DNA of 64,000 bases from Salinibacterium sp. PAMC 21357 (GCF_000247645.1 NZ_AHWA01000004.1:868001-932000), one strand, 5' to 3'; positions 8,413 to 18,288 are shown, numbered from the stretch's first letter. Numbers and translations: made by a program. The notes: generated by a model from the letters alone, not told the origin.

Positions 8413-9660
8413 TTACCTCAGCGGGTCGAAGGCAGTCAGCAGCGGATGCTTGTCGCCGCCGGTGATCGAGTCGGCGAGCATCCGCCCCGTTAGCGGCCCG
8501 AGGGTAACTCCCCACATGCCGTGACCGCCCGCAACGTGAACGCGCGGCGAGCGCGTGCCACCGACCAGCGGCAAACCATCGGGAGTGCAGGGGCGCGAGC
8601 CGACCCACTCTTCTTCGCGGGCCTCCCAGTCGACGCCGTCGAACAGGGGGCTAGCCGCGTTGACGATGGTCTGGATGCGGCGAGAATCGGCGGGCGCATC
8701 GGCTGACCGAAATTCCATCATGCCTCCCACGCGCAGCCGATCGCCGAGGGGTGTGCAGGCTACGCGCTGGGCGGGCAGGTAGATCGGGTGCGTCGGAATC
8801 ACGGGCGGCTTCACACTGAAGCTGTAGCCGCGACCTGACTGCACGACTTGACGCACGCCGAACTGGCGGGCGAGGTCGCCGAGCCAGGTTCCGGTAGCAA
8901 TAACAACTTCGTTGCTGAGCACTGCATTCTGGCCCTCAACGTCGACGGCAACTCCGGCAGCACCGAGGTCGCGGATGCCGGTTGCTTTCGCACCCTCCAC
9001 GATCGTGGCGCCGCGAGCGCGCACGGATGCCGCCAGCACCTGCATGAACGAGGGCGGGTTGATGAAGCGCTGGCCGTCTACGCGCAGCCCATGCGTCACG
9101 AGCTTCGAGAGACTCGGCTCGAACTCGCGCAGCTCGTCACCGGTGATCTTCTCAAAGCTCACGTGACCGCCTCCGGCCGCGACCTCATCGAACTCGTGGG
9201 TGATGACTTGGCGGTCGGCCTCGTTCGTGAAGGCAGCAAGGAAGGGCTCGGCGTGCTTGAGCGCGGCGGAGACTCCGCCCTCTTCCATCCGGTCGAACGA
9301 GTCGAGACTCCATTTGTTGATCTCGGCAAACGTGACCATGTTGCGGCGCCACATCTTGGGCGTCGAGTGGCGCGCGAACCCGGCAAGGAAGCGCAGCAGG
9401 GTCGTATTCGCCGCAAAAGGAACATAGACAGGAGACGTCGGGTCAATCACCGCTTTGATGCCGACCTTGAAGATCGACGGCTCCGGCAGCGGAAGAGTCA
9501 GAGCGGGAGCCACCCAGCCGGCGTTGCCCAACGACGCACCGGCGGCAACGCCCGTGCGGTCGAGAACCGTGACCTCAATGCCACGCTCCTGCAGGAACCA
9601 GGCGGTGCACAGCCCAACGATTCCGGCGCCAATAATGGTGACTTTCGCGGGCTGAGTCAT
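8413..9660 (-). CDS. D-amino acid dehydrogenase-like FAD oxidoreductase
   Basis: A 415-residue DAO/DadA-family flavoprotein. The N-terminal VTIIGAGIVGLCTAWFLQERG is the GxGxxG dinucleotide fold, followed by an acidic strand end (VTVLDR) and ASLGNAGWVAP, typical of DadA. The C-terminus has the second FAD contact, RVHVAGGHGMWGVTLGP. Expected to oxidise D-amino acids (or a glycine-type substrate) to 2-oxoacids and ammonia, passing electrons to the membrane. It is followed on the same strand, after a hydroxyacid dehydrogenase, by nothing else that identifies the pathway. Confidence 0.88.
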   Translation of the reverse strand: MTQPAKVTIIGAGIVGLCTAWFLQERGIEVTVLDRTGVAAGASLGNAGWVAPALTLPLPEPSIFKVGIKAVIDPTSPVYVPFAANTTLLRFLAGFARHSTPKMWRRNMVTFAEINKWSLDSFDRMEEGGVSAALKHAEPFLAAFTNEADRQVITHEFDEVAAGGGHVSFEKITGDELREFEPSLSKLVTHGLRVDGQRFINPPSFMQVLAASVRARGATIVEGAKATGIRDLGAAGVAVDVEGQNAVLSNEVVIATGTWLGDLARQFGVRQVVQSGRGYSFSVKPPVIPTHPIYLPAQRVACTPLGDRLRVGGMMEFRSADAPADSRRIQTIVNAASPLFDGVDWEAREEEWVGSRPCTPDGLPLVGGTRSPRVHVAGGHGMWGVTLGPLTGRMLADSITGGDKHPLLTAFDPLR

Positions 9661-9749
9661 AGATCCCTACTTCGTAAAGCTGACGTGCTGAGCTGTGAAC
9701 TCAGCGTTCAGACTCCACGATACTCATGACCTCGCAAGCATGAGCACCG

Positions 9750-10790
9750 TTAGTAGAAATGCACCGTGTCGACGATGTTACGCAGGGGACGACCATCCAG
9801 AAAAGCGCTCGCATTTCGAGCGAAGAGTCGCGCGATCTGTTCCTCTTGCGCGTAGGTCAACGCGGCAGTGTGGGGGCTCAACAGCACGTTATCCATCTCC
9901 CAGAGCGGGCTCGACGCCACCAAAGGTTCTGTTTCTACGACGTCGAGGGCCGCAAAACCGACACGACCATCAGAAAGCGCAATGATCAAAGCCTGTTCGT
10001 CGATCACGCTGCCGCGCCCCACGTTGACCAGGGTGACCCCGGGTTTGACCATCGTGAGAAATTCGGTGTCGACAAGTTTCTCGGTGTGAGGGGTCCCCGG
10101 CAAAGACACCACTATTCCGTCTGCGCGTTGGATCGCCGCCGGGAGGTCGCGCGGTGCGATTATCTCGGCAACGCCGGGAACTCTCTCGCCGCGGCGACTC
10201 ATCCCGAGCACATGGGCACCGAGCGCGCTCAACTTTTCTGCCAGTGCGGATCCGATTCCGCCCAGTCCGAGGAGCAGTATCGTTTGGTCGCTGAGCTGCG
10301 CCATCGGCCACCGTTCGCTCCACTCGCGCGCCTGGCGCTGCCGAAGGAGGCGAGGGAGCGATTTGTTGGCCGCCAACAGCCCGAACAATGCGAACTCCGC
10401 CAGCGGCCCTCCATGCACTCCCGCTGAGGTGGTGAATGTAACCCGATCGAGTTCCTGCCGCGTGAAGCCTGCTTCTCGAATCTGGGCTCCGCCGCCCGCC
10501 GCCATGGTCTGCACCCAACGAAGACCGCCATTCTGCTGCACCACCTCTTTCAGCAGGGGGGTCGACAGATCGGGGATTCCGTAGAGGGCGTCAGCAGAGT
10601 TGAGCAGTTTCATGAACTGCGACTGCCGGTGAGTGGTGCGGCTAAAGTCAGGATCGCCCGCGTAGTCCGCGGTAAATCGCATCGGGGGCAACAACGACTG
10701 ATCGCGAATCAGGTGAACGCGAGGTTCCAACGATTCGATCAACGCGCACAGATCTTCGCTGAGTGGCGTCGCCACCCCAACTCTTAACAT
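9750..10790 (-). CDS. D-isomer-specific 2-hydroxyacid dehydrogenase
   Basis: About 346 residues from [13 protein letters not shown]; a start six codons upstream is possible. The C-terminal NAD domain has [19 protein letters not shown] (GxGxxG), [24 protein letters not shown] with the catalytic region, [10 protein letters not shown] with the Glu, and LLSPHTAAL with the catalytic His. It reduces 2-oxoacids such as glyoxylate or hydroxypyruvate, or the reverse. It lies 113 bases after rpiB on the same strand, so it could be an extension of the sugar operon, or pair with the oxidoreductase at 8413. Confidence 0.9.
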   Translation of the reverse strand: MLRVGVATPLSEDLCALIESLEPRVHLIRDQSLLPPMRFTADYAGDPDFSRTTHRQSQFMKLLNSADALYGIPDLSTPLLKEVVQQNGGLRWVQTMAAGGGAQIREAGFTRQELDRVTFTTSAGVHGGPLAEFALFGLLAANKSLPRLLRQRQAREWSERWPMAQLSDQTILLLGLGGIGSALAEKLSALGAHVLGMSRRGERVPGVAEIIAPRDLPAAIQRADGIVVSLPGTPHTEKLVDTEFLTMVKPGVTLVNVGRGSVIDEQALIIALSDGRVGFAALDVVETEPLVASSPLWEMDNVLLSPHTAALTYAQEEQIARLFARNASAFLDGRPLRNIVDTVHFY

Positions 10791-10903
10791 CTCTCCGGCA
10801 ACTCCCACTCGAACCTACTCCTCTGGTTGTGCCGTTTAGCCCGGGAGGCGTCTGGCGAATGTGCTCGAACCTGGCTGGTGGCGAACGTGCGGAAACCCGG
10901 CGA

Positions 10904-11382
10904 TCAGGCTGGTGGACGCAACTCGTAGCGTTCGATCTCGGCGACCTTTTCTGCGGAGGCACTCGACGAGTCGAAGGTGTAGCCGAGCCACTCCCGCGCA
11001 AGGCGTCGCGCAAGCTCGAGCCCCACCACGCGCTGACCGAAGCACAGCACTGGGCGTTGTTCGACAAGACGCTTCGCTCCACCGAGAAAGAATCGTGGGC
11101 TGTCACCGCACGGATTCCTTCCACTTTGTTCGCGGCGATGGCAACGCCAAGACCAGTGCCACACACGAGGAGCGCACGGTCTGCTTCGCCAGCGGCGACT
11201 AGGCGAGCGGCATCCACCGCAATGTGCGGATACGCCGTCGATTCGCTTTCCGAAACTCCGACGTCGACGACGGAAGCTACTCGCGGATCTGCTTCGAGAT
11301 CCGCTCTAAGGATCTCTTTGTACTCAAATCCGGCGTCGTCGCTACCGATTACGACGCGGATCAGTGGGGTCTCAGTGCTCAT
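10904..11382 (-). pseudogene. rpiB: RpiB/LacAB-family sugar-phosphate isomerase, frameshifted
   Basis: Starts [20 protein letters not shown] and shows the RpiB signature [23 protein letters not shown] and [16 protein letters not shown], with the catalytic Cys in VCGTG. After NNAQ the frame breaks; the expected continuation [21 protein letters not shown]...RYELRPPA is present one frame over and ends at 10904. One base (a C on the plus strand, between 11050 and 11051) is missing, and restoring it gives a normal 159-residue protein. RpiB relatives isomerise ribose-5-P or tetrulose-4-P (EryI/DerI). The ATGA overlap with the kinase makes it the seventh gene of the operon. It may be a sequencing error rather than a dead gene. 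Confidence 0.88.
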
Positions 11383-13094
11383 GAATCTGCCTTCCAGGCT
11401 GTGCGAGGTTGAGCGAGTGCTCCAACAATCAACGCGAATGAGGTTGCGCCAGCGTCGGGTGTTCCGATGCTCCGCTCGGCGAGTGGTCGAGCCCGGCCCT
11501 TCTTGGGCGTCAGGCTCTCTGTGGCTGCTGCCGCTAGGGTCGCAGCATCGGCAGCACTGCTCCACGCGGCAGCGAGCTCCTCACCGCGGTCCACTTCGCG
11601 CTTGAGAGTGTGGATGAACGGCACGAGCGCGTCGACAAAAGTCTTGTCGCCCACTTGAGCGCCACCCAACTGCTGGATCGCGCCGAGGAACGCTTCGGCA
11701 GCGGCGGTTACGACAGCGGCGTCGTACTCGTGACGGTCGTCGCCAATCGCTTCCGCTGCGGCTTCAAGGCCCGCACCCCAGAGAACTCCGGAAGTTCCGC
11801 CGGCGCGGGTGGCCCACTCGCGCCCTGCTTGGCGAAGGTTCCACGCGATGCCGCCCGACATTGAGTTGTCGACGATTCCCGCTGCAGCGTCAATGCCCTT
11901 GACCATTCCCCGTCCGTGATCGCCGTCACCCGCGACCGCATCGATGTCGCCCAACTCGATAGCGTTGTCGTGCACGACAGCACGAACGGTCGAGACCGCC
12001 GCCACGAGCAGCGGCATTAGCGCCCGCGATGCTTCGGTGGAGTCTGGCGCGGAAGCCTGAGCGATCGATGCCGCTCCCGGCTCGACCGGGGTCAGCTTCT
12101 CGAGGCCAGCGCTGATCTTCCGATAGGCCGGGGTGTAAGCGTCAGCCGTCCAGGCGCGCTCGAGTTCTTCGTCGAGCCACATCAGCGTGAGCGAACAGCC
12201 GCCCATGTCGAGACTCGTCACGAGTTCGCCGACCTCAACGCCAACTACAGCGAGACCAGCATCGCTGACCAAGCGCGAAAGAGCCTTCCACAGCACGAAG
12301 AGTTCTTCATACTTCGTCGTTCCCAACCCGTTGAGGATGACAGCGACGCGAGTCGAATCCCCGGCAGGCCGGTTGCTGAGAACACCGTCGAAAAGCAGCT
12401 GAGCCAATTCGTCGGCGGTGAGCCGCGCGACGTCGCGCACCCCTGGTTCGCCATGGATTCCTAGCCCGACACTCACCAAACCTGAGGGGATGGAGAACAG
12501 CGGATCGGAGGAACCGGGCATAGTGCATCCAGAGAATGCAACGCCGAGTGAGCGAGTGGAGTCATTTGCGGCTCGGCCGAGACGCTCAACCTCGTCTAGC
12601 GAGAGCCCTTCTGCGGCAGCAGCGCCCATCACTTTGAAGACCGTAAAGTCGCCGGCAATTCCCCGGCGTTGATCTGCTTCGGGCGACGAACCCACATCAT
12701 CGGTGACAAGCACGATGCGCGTATCGATGCCTTCGCTGCGCAACCGCTCAGCCGCGATTCCAAAGTTCATCACGTCTCCGGCGTAGTTGCCGAAGCTGAG
12801 AACCACACCGCGGCCCTCGTTAGCAGCCTTGGCTACCGAATACACCTGTGCGGCCGAGGGGGAGGTGAAGATGTTGCCGACTACGGCACCGGTGGCGAAG
12901 CCGGGACCGACGAGGCCGGCGAACGCGGGATAGTGACCCGATCCGCCTCCGATTACAACAGCAACCTTGGGCTCACCGCGGCGATGGGCAACCACACCAC
13001 CGGGTACGGCGGAGAGCCGATCGGCGTAGAGCTCTACGAAGCCATCAAGGGCATCCTCGGCAAAATCTGAGGGTTCGTTGAAGATGACGGTCAT
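11379..13094 (-). CDS. Fused DhaK-DhaL kinase (dihydroxyacetone/erythrulose kinase family)
   Basis: A 571-residue ATP-dependent ketose kinase. Residues 1-335 are Dha[19 protein letters not shown] for substrate binding, [14 protein letters not shown], and His214 in LGIHGEPG, which forms a covalent hemiaminal-type bond with the ketone of the substrate. Residues 355-565 are DhaL, with [12 protein letters not shown] (Asp385, Asp390, Asp392 hold Mg-ATP) and [11 protein letters not shown]. The single-chain form is typical of ATP-using glycerone kinases and of the actinobacterial L- and D-erythrulose kinases. With an RpiB isomerase and a TIM-barrel isomerase in the same operon, a tetrulose substrate is as plausible as dihydroxyacetone; this is inference. 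ATGA overlaps on both sides. Confidence 0.93.
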   Translation of the reverse strand: MTVIFNEPSDFAEDALDGFVELYADRLSAVPGGVVAHRRGEPKVAVVIGGGSGHYPAFAGLVGPGFATGAVVGNIFTSPSAAQVYSVAKAANEGRGVVLSFGNYAGDVMNFGIAAERLRSEGIDTRIVLVTDDVGSSPEADQRRGIAGDFTVFKVMGAAAAEGLSLDEVERLGRAANDSTRSLGVAFSGCTMPGSSDPLFSIPSGLVSVGLGIHGEPGVRDVARLTADELAQLLFDGVLSNRPAGDSTRVAVILNGLGTTKYEELFVLWKALSRLVSDAGLAVVGVEVGELVTSLDMGGCSLTLMWLDEELERAWTADAYTPAYRKISAGLEKLTPVEPGAASIAQASAPDSTEASRALMPLLVAAVSTVRAVVHDNAIELGDIDAVAGDGDHGRGMVKGIDAAAGIVDNSMSGGIAWNLRQAGREWATRAGGTSGVLWGAGLEAAAEAIGDDRHEYDAAVVTAAAEAFLGAIQQLGGAQVGDKTFVDALVPFIHTLKREVDRGEELAAAWSSAADAATLAAAATESLTPKKGRARPLAERSIGTPDAGATSFALIVGALAQPRTAWKADS

Positions 13095-13975
13095 TTGTCG
13101 CTCGCAGCAAAAAGAGTGCTGATGATGGAGTCGTCTTCTGCAGCGAGTCCCGCTGCTTCGCCCAGGCGATACAGCTGCTCCGCTGCGCTCGCCAACGGAA
13201 CGCTGACTTTCTGCTCGCGGGCGACGTCGCCGACGATACCCATGTCTTTGCCGATCACGTCGAGTCGCGAACGCAACGGCGGGGTCTCTCCGCGCAACTG
13301 CTGCGCAATGCGAGGGCCACGGTCAGCGAACATGAACGACGCGGCAGCGCCAGCGCCGAGAACGTCAATAACCATGTCGAGGTCAAGACCGAGCTGATGC
13401 GCCAGTGCAAGGGCTTCTGCCGCAGCGGCAGTGTGGATGCCGCACAGAAGCTGATTGACCGCCTTAAGCTGCTGGCCTTGGCCAACTTTGTCGCCCACGA
13501 CGCACACGGTCGAACCGAGCGCATCGAGTACGGGCTGGGTTACCGACCGTGCCTCAGGAGAGCCGCCGACCATGATGAGAAGGTCTCCTGTTTCTGCGCG
13601 AACCGGGCCGCCGGAAAGGGCGGCGTCTACGCAGAGGATGCCCCGTGCTTCTAGAAGGTCTGCAGCGCGCACCAGGGCGGTTTCGCCGACCGTCGATGTA
13701 ATGACCACGACTGATCCGGGCGCTAGCCCGTCCACGACTCCGCCGGTTCCAAATAATGCCGACTGAAGCTGCGCAGCATCGCGAACGATCAGCACGACGA
13801 CGTCGGCACCATCCGCTGCCTGTTCGAGTGACGACGCTGGCGTAGCCCCGGCAGCGGCGGCTTTCTCAAGCGCAACAGGGTTGATGTCGTACACCTTCAC
13901 GTCGAAAGACTTCGTCAAGTGGGTCGCCATCGGCAGGCCCATCGCGCCGAGGCCGATTACCGTCACATGTGTCAT
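13091..13975 (-). CDS. NAD(P)-dependent oxidoreductase, 3-hydroxyisobutyrate dehydrogenase family
   Basis: A 294-residue beta-hydroxyacid dehydrogenase. VTVIGLGAMGLPMATHLTKS is the GxGxMG NAD(P) fold, CVDAALSGGPVRAETGDL the substrate loop, and GQGQQLKAVNQLLCG carries the catalytic Lys. Relatives include tartronate semialdehyde reductase (GarR/GlxR) and the L-threonate dehydrogenase LtnD, so a C3-C4 hydroxyacid or hydroxyaldehyde is likely. It sits between the isomerase (2-base gap) and the kinase (ATGA overlap). Confidence 0.92.
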   Translation of the reverse strand: MTHVTVIGLGAMGLPMATHLTKSFDVKVYDINPVALEKAAAAGATPASSLEQAADGADVVVLIVRDAAQLQSALFGTGGVVDGLAPGSVVVITSTVGETALVRAADLLEARGILCVDAALSGGPVRAETGDLLIMVGGSPEARSVTQPVLDALGSTVCVVGDKVGQGQQLKAVNQLLCGIHTAAAAEALALAHQLGLDLDMVIDVLGAGAAASFMFADRGPRIAQQLRGETPPLRSRLDVIGKDMGIVGDVAREQKVSVPLASAAEQLYRLGEAAGLAAEDDSIISTLFAASDK

Positions 13976-13977
13976 TT

Positions 13978-14946
13978 TCAGCTCTCCAGTCCGCGCACGG
14001 CGGTGCGTGCTTCTCCGAGTGCAACCGCAATCATGCGTCGCACGTAGTCTGCGTTGCGTGCCGCGACAGACAAGCCATCGCCGCCGTAGTGCTCGACACA
14101 GAACGGTGCCGCGAAGCCCGCAGCGATCGCCGCAGCGATGGCGGCCCGGTAGTTCATCGAGCCAAACTCCATGGGCGCCGGCACCGTTGTGACGAAGCCA
14201 CGCTCGCGATCTTCGTCGCGGAAGTAGTTCTTGACGTGCCAGTAGTTAGACACCGGTGCGCAGCGCGCGCTTGCTTCGAGAAAGTCCTCGATATCGCGAT
14301 GCAACCGGTACATGTTGCCAAGGTCGGGGTTAAGGCCGACGTTGGAAAGCCCCACCGACTCGACGAGTCGAAGGCCGCCATCGACAGTGCCGATCAGCGT
14401 GTCTTCATACATCTCCAGCGAGACCGCGATTCCGAGGTCGGCGGCGTGCTTGCCGAGTTCGCGGATGCGCGTGGTCGCGAGATCCCAGGTCGCATCGTCT
14501 TGATCGTCAACCGGCCCGGGTTCGGTCCAGAACCACTGCGAAGTCTTTTGTCCGGGCAAGAGTGGCCGGTGCAGCCCGAAGCTCACCAACGGGATGCCGA
14601 GGCTGGCTGCCGCGTCGAGGGTGCGGTGGCTGTAGGCGAGATTGTCGTCGCCAGCCACTGGGTCGATCACGCTTCGGCGTATTGCTGAGATCGCAATAGG
14701 TCGAAGGTGAGCTTCTGCAATAACGGCCGACAGTTCCTCGAGTCGTTCCGACGAAAGATCGCCCGCCTGCACCCAGTTGTCAGTGACATCGACGCTATCG
14801 ATACCTTCGAATGCGACCTGCGCGAGCTGATCGAACCACGCCTCGGGGCGAGCGTCGTGGCTCGCCGCGAAGGGAAGCATCGCAGCGGCGATTGGCCACG
14901 ACGCGCTCGAGGCGTACGCCGATTCTCCTGATGAATTGTCGCTCAT
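13978..14946 (-). CDS. Sugar phosphate isomerase/epimerase (AP-endonuclease-2 TIM barrel)
   Basis: 322 residues from the ATG at 14946, which overlaps the upstream permease stop as ATGA; an apparent extension to 15153 lies inside the permease gene. The barrel shows metal-ligand segments VSLEMYEDTLIG (Glu), NVGLNPDLGNMYRL (Asp), YWHVKNY (His) and FCVEHYGGDG (Glu/His), in the order of the xylose-isomerase-like/EryC-OtnI group. It is predicted to interconvert an aldose and ketose (or their phosphates) with a divalent metal. Exact substrate unknown. Confidence 0.88.
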   Translation of the reverse strand: MSDNSSGESAYASSASWPIAAAMLPFAASHDARPEAWFDQLAQVAFEGIDSVDVTDNWVQAGDLSSERLEELSAVIAEAHLRPIAISAIRRSVIDPVAGDDNLAYSHRTLDAAASLGIPLVSFGLHRPLLPGQKTSQWFWTEPGPVDDQDDATWDLATTRIRELGKHAADLGIAVSLEMYEDTLIGTVDGGLRLVESVGLSNVGLNPDLGNMYRLHRDIEDFLEASARCAPVSNYWHVKNYFRDEDRERGFVTTVPAPMEFGSMNYRAAIAAAIAAGFAAPFCVEHYGGDGLSVAARNADYVRRMIAVALGEARTAVRGLES

Positions 14947-15860
14947 TTTCCGAATCCCGCCGTCAAGCCTGCAACGAGCTGTCGACGCCCGAAGATGTAC
15001 AAGGTCAGGATCGGGATCATCGACATGACCACTGCGGCCATGATCCCGGGCACGTCCACCGTAAGTTCGCTCTGAAAGCTCCAGAGCGCGAGCGGAAGAA
15101 CCCGCACGGATGGGCTTTGCGTGAGCACCAGTGGAAAGAGAAAACCGTTCCACACGCCCAGAGCGTTATAGATGCCGACCGTAATCAGAGCTGGGCGCGA
15201 CAGTGGCAGCACAAGCTTCCACAACATCATCCAGTCTGTAGCTCCTTCGAGACGCATCGACTCGAACAGCTCACCGGGGATGTCCCGGAGAAAGTTCACC
15301 AGGATGACGACGGTGATCGGAATCGCGAAGGCGGCTGAAGGAATGATCAGCGCCAGCAAAGTGTCGTAAAGCCCCAGCTGAGAAAGCATGTAGAAGATAG
15401 GGATGATTGCCGCTTGGAGCGGAACGGCGAGGCCGAGCAACACCAGCGAAAATGCAGTCCGCGACACGACGTGGGTATTTCGCGCAATTGTGTACGCCGC
15501 CAGGAGCGAGACGAATACCGCGATGATGACGGCCGCAATCGTCACGATCACCGAGTTGGTGAAGTAGCCGAAGAATCCCGAGTCGAAGACCTTGGCGTAG
15601 TTGCCGAGCGTCGGCTCGGAGGGAAGCGACAACGGAGCGTCGGAGAAGAAAGTAGTGCTGCTGCGGAAACTGGTGGTCAGAACCCAATAGAGAGGGATGA
15701 CAACGATAATCAGCCAGAGCGCGCCACCCAGACCGCCAGGAATGTTGGTGTGCTTACTGAAGAGCGATGGCCACCGGCGCACTGGTGCAGGCTTCACCGG
15801 CGGTGCTGTAGTTGGTGGTGCAGCGACCCGCACGGGATCCACTGAAGTGGTGGTACTCAT
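14943..15860 (-). CDS. ABC transporter permease, MalG type (CUT1)
   Basis: About 305 residues; the ATG at 15860 has an AGGAGG at ideal distance, while a GTG one codon upstream is too close. Six predicted helices and the EAA-loop motif ESMRLEGATDWMMLWKLVLPLSRPAL, which contacts the ATPase. It forms the inner-membrane channel with the MalF-type partner. No ATP-binding subunit is encoded here, so a shared MsiK-type ATPase elsewhere is expected, as is usual in actinobacteria. Confidence 0.93.
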   Translation of the reverse strand: MSTTTSVDPVRVAAPPTTAPPVKPAPVRRWPSLFSKHTNIPGGLGGALWLIIVVIPLYWVLTTSFRSSTTFFSDAPLSLPSEPTLGNYAKVFDSGFFGYFTNSVIVTIAAVIIAVFVSLLAAYTIARNTHVVSRTAFSLVLLGLAVPLQAAIIPIFYMLSQLGLYDTLLALIIPSAAFAIPITVVILVNFLRDIPGELFESMRLEGATDWMMLWKLVLPLSRPALITVGIYNALGVWNGFLFPLVLTQSPSVRVLPLALWSFQSELTVDVPGIMAAVVMSMIPILTLYIFGRRQLVAGLTAGFGK

Positions 15861-16801
15861 CACATTCCCTCCTGTTGACTCTTCATTTTCGAGAACCCGC
15901 TCCAGCGCGTGAGCGCAAGCGAGAGCGCTAGGCCAATCAGCACGAGAACAGTGGCGATCACACTCGCCTTACCCATCTCTGCTGAGCGGAACCCGGTGAG
16001 GTACATGTGGAGCGGCAGAATGCGCGTCGCGTATCCCGGTCCTCCGGCTGTCATCACGAAGATGAGGTCAAAGTAGGTCAACGATCCCACCATGATCAGC
16101 GTGGATGACGTCACGATGGTGTACTTCAGCTGCGGAACGGTGATCGTGAAGAACTGCATTATTCTGCCAGCGCCGTCGATTGACGCCGCCTCATAAAGCG
16201 AGGCGGGGATCTGACGCACACCGCCCTGGTACAGCAGCGTGTGAAGAGGAACGAAGTGCCACGCGATGACCAGAATCACCATGATGAGCACCGTGTTCTT
16301 GTCTCCGAGCCAGTTATGGGCGAGCCATCCGAAGCCGTCTTGCGTGGAGAGTCCGAAGTTTGGGTCGAGCAGGTTCTTGTAGGCGAGCGCTACCGCCGCA
16401 GACGAGAGCAGAAGTGGGACAAAGAAGATGAGTCCAGCGAAGGATCGGAATCCTCCCGAGCGCGCGATCCACACTCCGAGAAGCATGCTGATCGGGCCCT
16501 GAACGAGCAGGCTGCCGAACATTACGGCGAACGTGATGCCGAGTGTCGTGTAGGTCACGGGGTCGGTGACGAACCAGAGCCAGTTGTCGGCGCCAAGCCA
16601 CTGCGGTGTGCCGAGCCCGCTCCACTGCGTGAACGACAGAACTACTGCCCCCAGCAACGGCAGGATGGCGAAGCCGCCGAACAGTAGCGCTGCGGGAAGA
16701 AGGAACCAGAGCGACGGCCCTCCTGCCCGTTGTCTGGCGGCGAGAGCCGCCCCACGACGGGGAGCACGAATGCTCCCCGTCGTGGTTTTTACGGTAGTCA
16801 C
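15860..16801 (-). CDS. ABC transporter permease, MalF type (CUT1)
   Basis: A 313-residue permease with about six helices and an EAA loop SLYEAASIDGAGRIMQFFTITVPQLK. It pairs with the MalG-type permease to import a sugar delivered by the lipoprotein upstream. The GTG start overlaps the lipoprotein stop as GTGA. Confidence 0.93.
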   Translation of the reverse strand: MTTVKTTTGSIRAPRRGAALAARQRAGGPSLWFLLPAALLFGGFAILPLLGAVVLSFTQWSGLGTPQWLGADNWLWFVTDPVTYTTLGITFAVMFGSLLVQGPISMLLGVWIARSGGFRSFAGLIFFVPLLLSSAAVALAYKNLLDPNFGLSTQDGFGWLAHNWLGDKNTVLIMVILVIAWHFVPLHTLLYQGGVRQIPASLYEAASIDGAGRIMQFFTITVPQLKYTIVTSSTLIMVGSLTYFDLIFVMTAGGPGYATRILPLHMYLTGFRSAEMGKASVIATVLVLIGLALSLALTRWSGFSKMKSQQEGM

Positions 16802-18093
16802 TTGATTGTCGCGTTCATGAGCTGAATGAATTCGTCGGCGTCGATTTCCTGCAGGAACACTCGGTCGAGTTGCACTGTGAGCTCGGCTCCCTGAGCAGGC
16901 GAAAGTGCCTGATCCCAGGAGAGTTGGAAGTTCGCAGCGTCATCCGACAGATCGAAAACGAACGACTGGAAGTCGGCGTCATCGCGCTCGTCAATCAGCT
17001 TTTTCGCGTCGCTGACACCGGGAACGGCGGAGCGTTCGAGAACCTCACCAATGTAGGTGTCGTTCATCACTTCGGTCGCCAGGAAGTCAGTAACAGTCGC
17101 TTTATGCGCGTCTGACGCCGCTGAGGATACCGACCAGTAGTTCGACGGGTTACCGACGAGGTCAGTGGTGTCTCCCGAGCCTGAGCCAACAGTCGGGAAG
17201 GTGACGTATCCCAGATCGCCACTGTCGACGAAATCAGGGGCCTTGGTCTGGATGTTGGAGTAAGCCTGAGAAAGAGCGACCATCATTGCAGCCTTGCCGG
17301 TGTAGAGCAGAGCATCCGCAGCTCCGCTCCCGTAGTCGAGTGCGGCAAAGTCTGAGTTGAATCCATCGGCCTTAACGAGGTCCTGAATCATGTCGACCGA
17401 TTCCGCGATGGCGGGATCGGACCAGGCGTCAGGCTCGTTGGCAACAATCGCGTCGAAGACCTCGGGGCCACCGATGCGATCGACCAGGTACGAGATGTAC
17501 GGCAGTTGCGGCCATTTGCTCGCTCCAGCCAACGCGATCGGCGCGACGCCGGCGTCGTTGAAGACGGGAACGAGATCCATGAGGTCGTCCCATGATTCGG
17601 GAGGGGTCGCTCCTACTTCTTCGAATACGGCCTTGTTGTACAGGATGACAACGGGCTGGATGTTGTTGATGGCAGCGCCATAGACCGCGTCATCGAAGGT
17701 GGCGTTATCGTTCACGGCATCGAGGTAACGGTCGGTGATCTCGGGATCGTCGATGGGATCGATGTAGCCGGCGTCAACGTAGCCCTCGAGCACTCCGCCG
17801 CCCCAGCCAAACATCAAGTCGGGCCCTTGACCCGCTCCGAGAGCAATGCGGAGCTTGTCGGAGTAGCCGTCGTTGCCGAACATCTGAAGTTCGATTTGTC
17901 GGTCGGGGTTGGTTTCGTTCCAACGATCGACCGCGGCTTCATATGAGGCTGACTGTCCGCCCTCGACGCCCCAGACGACCGCAGCCGAAGAGTCGCCGTC
18001 ACCACCGGAGCCGCTGCATCCGGTGAGCGCGAGAACCCCCGCTGTAAGTACCGCAACGCCAGTCATAAATCTTTGTTTTTTGGCCCGCAACAT
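16798..18093 (-). CDS. ABC sugar-binding lipoprotein (CUT1 family)
   Basis: A 431-residue solute-binding protein with signal peptide and lipobox LTGC (Cys near residue 26), followed by a Gly/Ser linker. The mature fold shows family-1 features: PDLMFGWGGGVLEGYVDAGYIDPI, a NNIQPVVILYNKAVFEEVGATPPESWDDL segment and VALSQAYSNI. Resembles binding proteins for xylo- or raffinose-type oligosaccharides, but specificity is not readable. First gene of the operon, with the promoter in the 195-base region shared with lacI. Confidence 0.92.
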   Translation of the reverse strand: MLRAKKQRFMTGVAVLTAGVLALTGCSGSGGDGDSSAAVVWGVEGGQSASYEAAVDRWNETNPDRQIELQMFGNDGYSDKLRIALGAGQGPDLMFGWGGGVLEGYVDAGYIDPIDDPEITDRYLDAVNDNATFDDAVYGAAINNIQPVVILYNKAVFEEVGATPPESWDDLMDLVPVFNDAGVAPIALAGASKWPQLPYISYLVDRIGGPEVFDAIVANEPDAWSDPAIAESVDMIQDLVKADGFNSDFAALDYGSGAADALLYTGKAAMMVALSQAYSNIQTKAPDFVDSGDLGYVTFPTVGSGSGDTTDLVGNPSNYWSVSSAASDAHKATVTDFLATEVMNDTYIGEVLERSAVPGVSDAKKLIDERDDADFQSFVFDLSDDAANFQLSWDQALSPAQGAELTVQLDRVFLQEIDADEFIQLMNATIK

Positions 18094-18125
18094 ATGTGTC
18101 CCAATTCTCTTCGTTGAGTTGTTTC

Positions 18126-18161
18126 TCGAAAATGTTTCGAAGCACTTTCGGTGTCTCGAGA
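18126..18161. promoter_or_regulatory. Candidate LacI operators between the binding protein and the regulator
   Basis: TCGAAA-ATG-TTTCGA at 18126-18140 is a perfect 6-bp inverted repeat with a 3-base centre, and TCTCGAGA at 18154-18161 is an 8-base palindrome. A weaker relative (TTGAAAGTTTTCGA) occurs near 18236-18249, close to the lacI start. LacI-family sites are typically such short palindromes with CG steps, so autoregulation and control of the operon are likely. Assignment is by pattern and position. Confidence 0.5.
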
Positions 18162-18288
18162 GTCACACTATGGCGAAAATACGGGTGCTGTCAAATATAT
18201 GTTGCGGAGCACAGCAAATTTATGTTCAGGAATTATTGAAAGTTTTCGAGTTCTTGGATAGTCTTTCGATCTCGAGACTAGGAGCACC

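Noticed and set aside
10648-11565. A 305-codon minus-strand frame covering rpiB
   Set aside because: It is a chimera: only its middle is RpiB, its start lies inside the kinase gene and its end is frameshifted noise overlapping the hydroxyacid dehydrogenase.
14943-15153. A 69-residue N-terminal extension of the TIM-barrel isomerase
   Set aside because: It lies within the coding end of the permease gene in another frame and is not isomerase-like.
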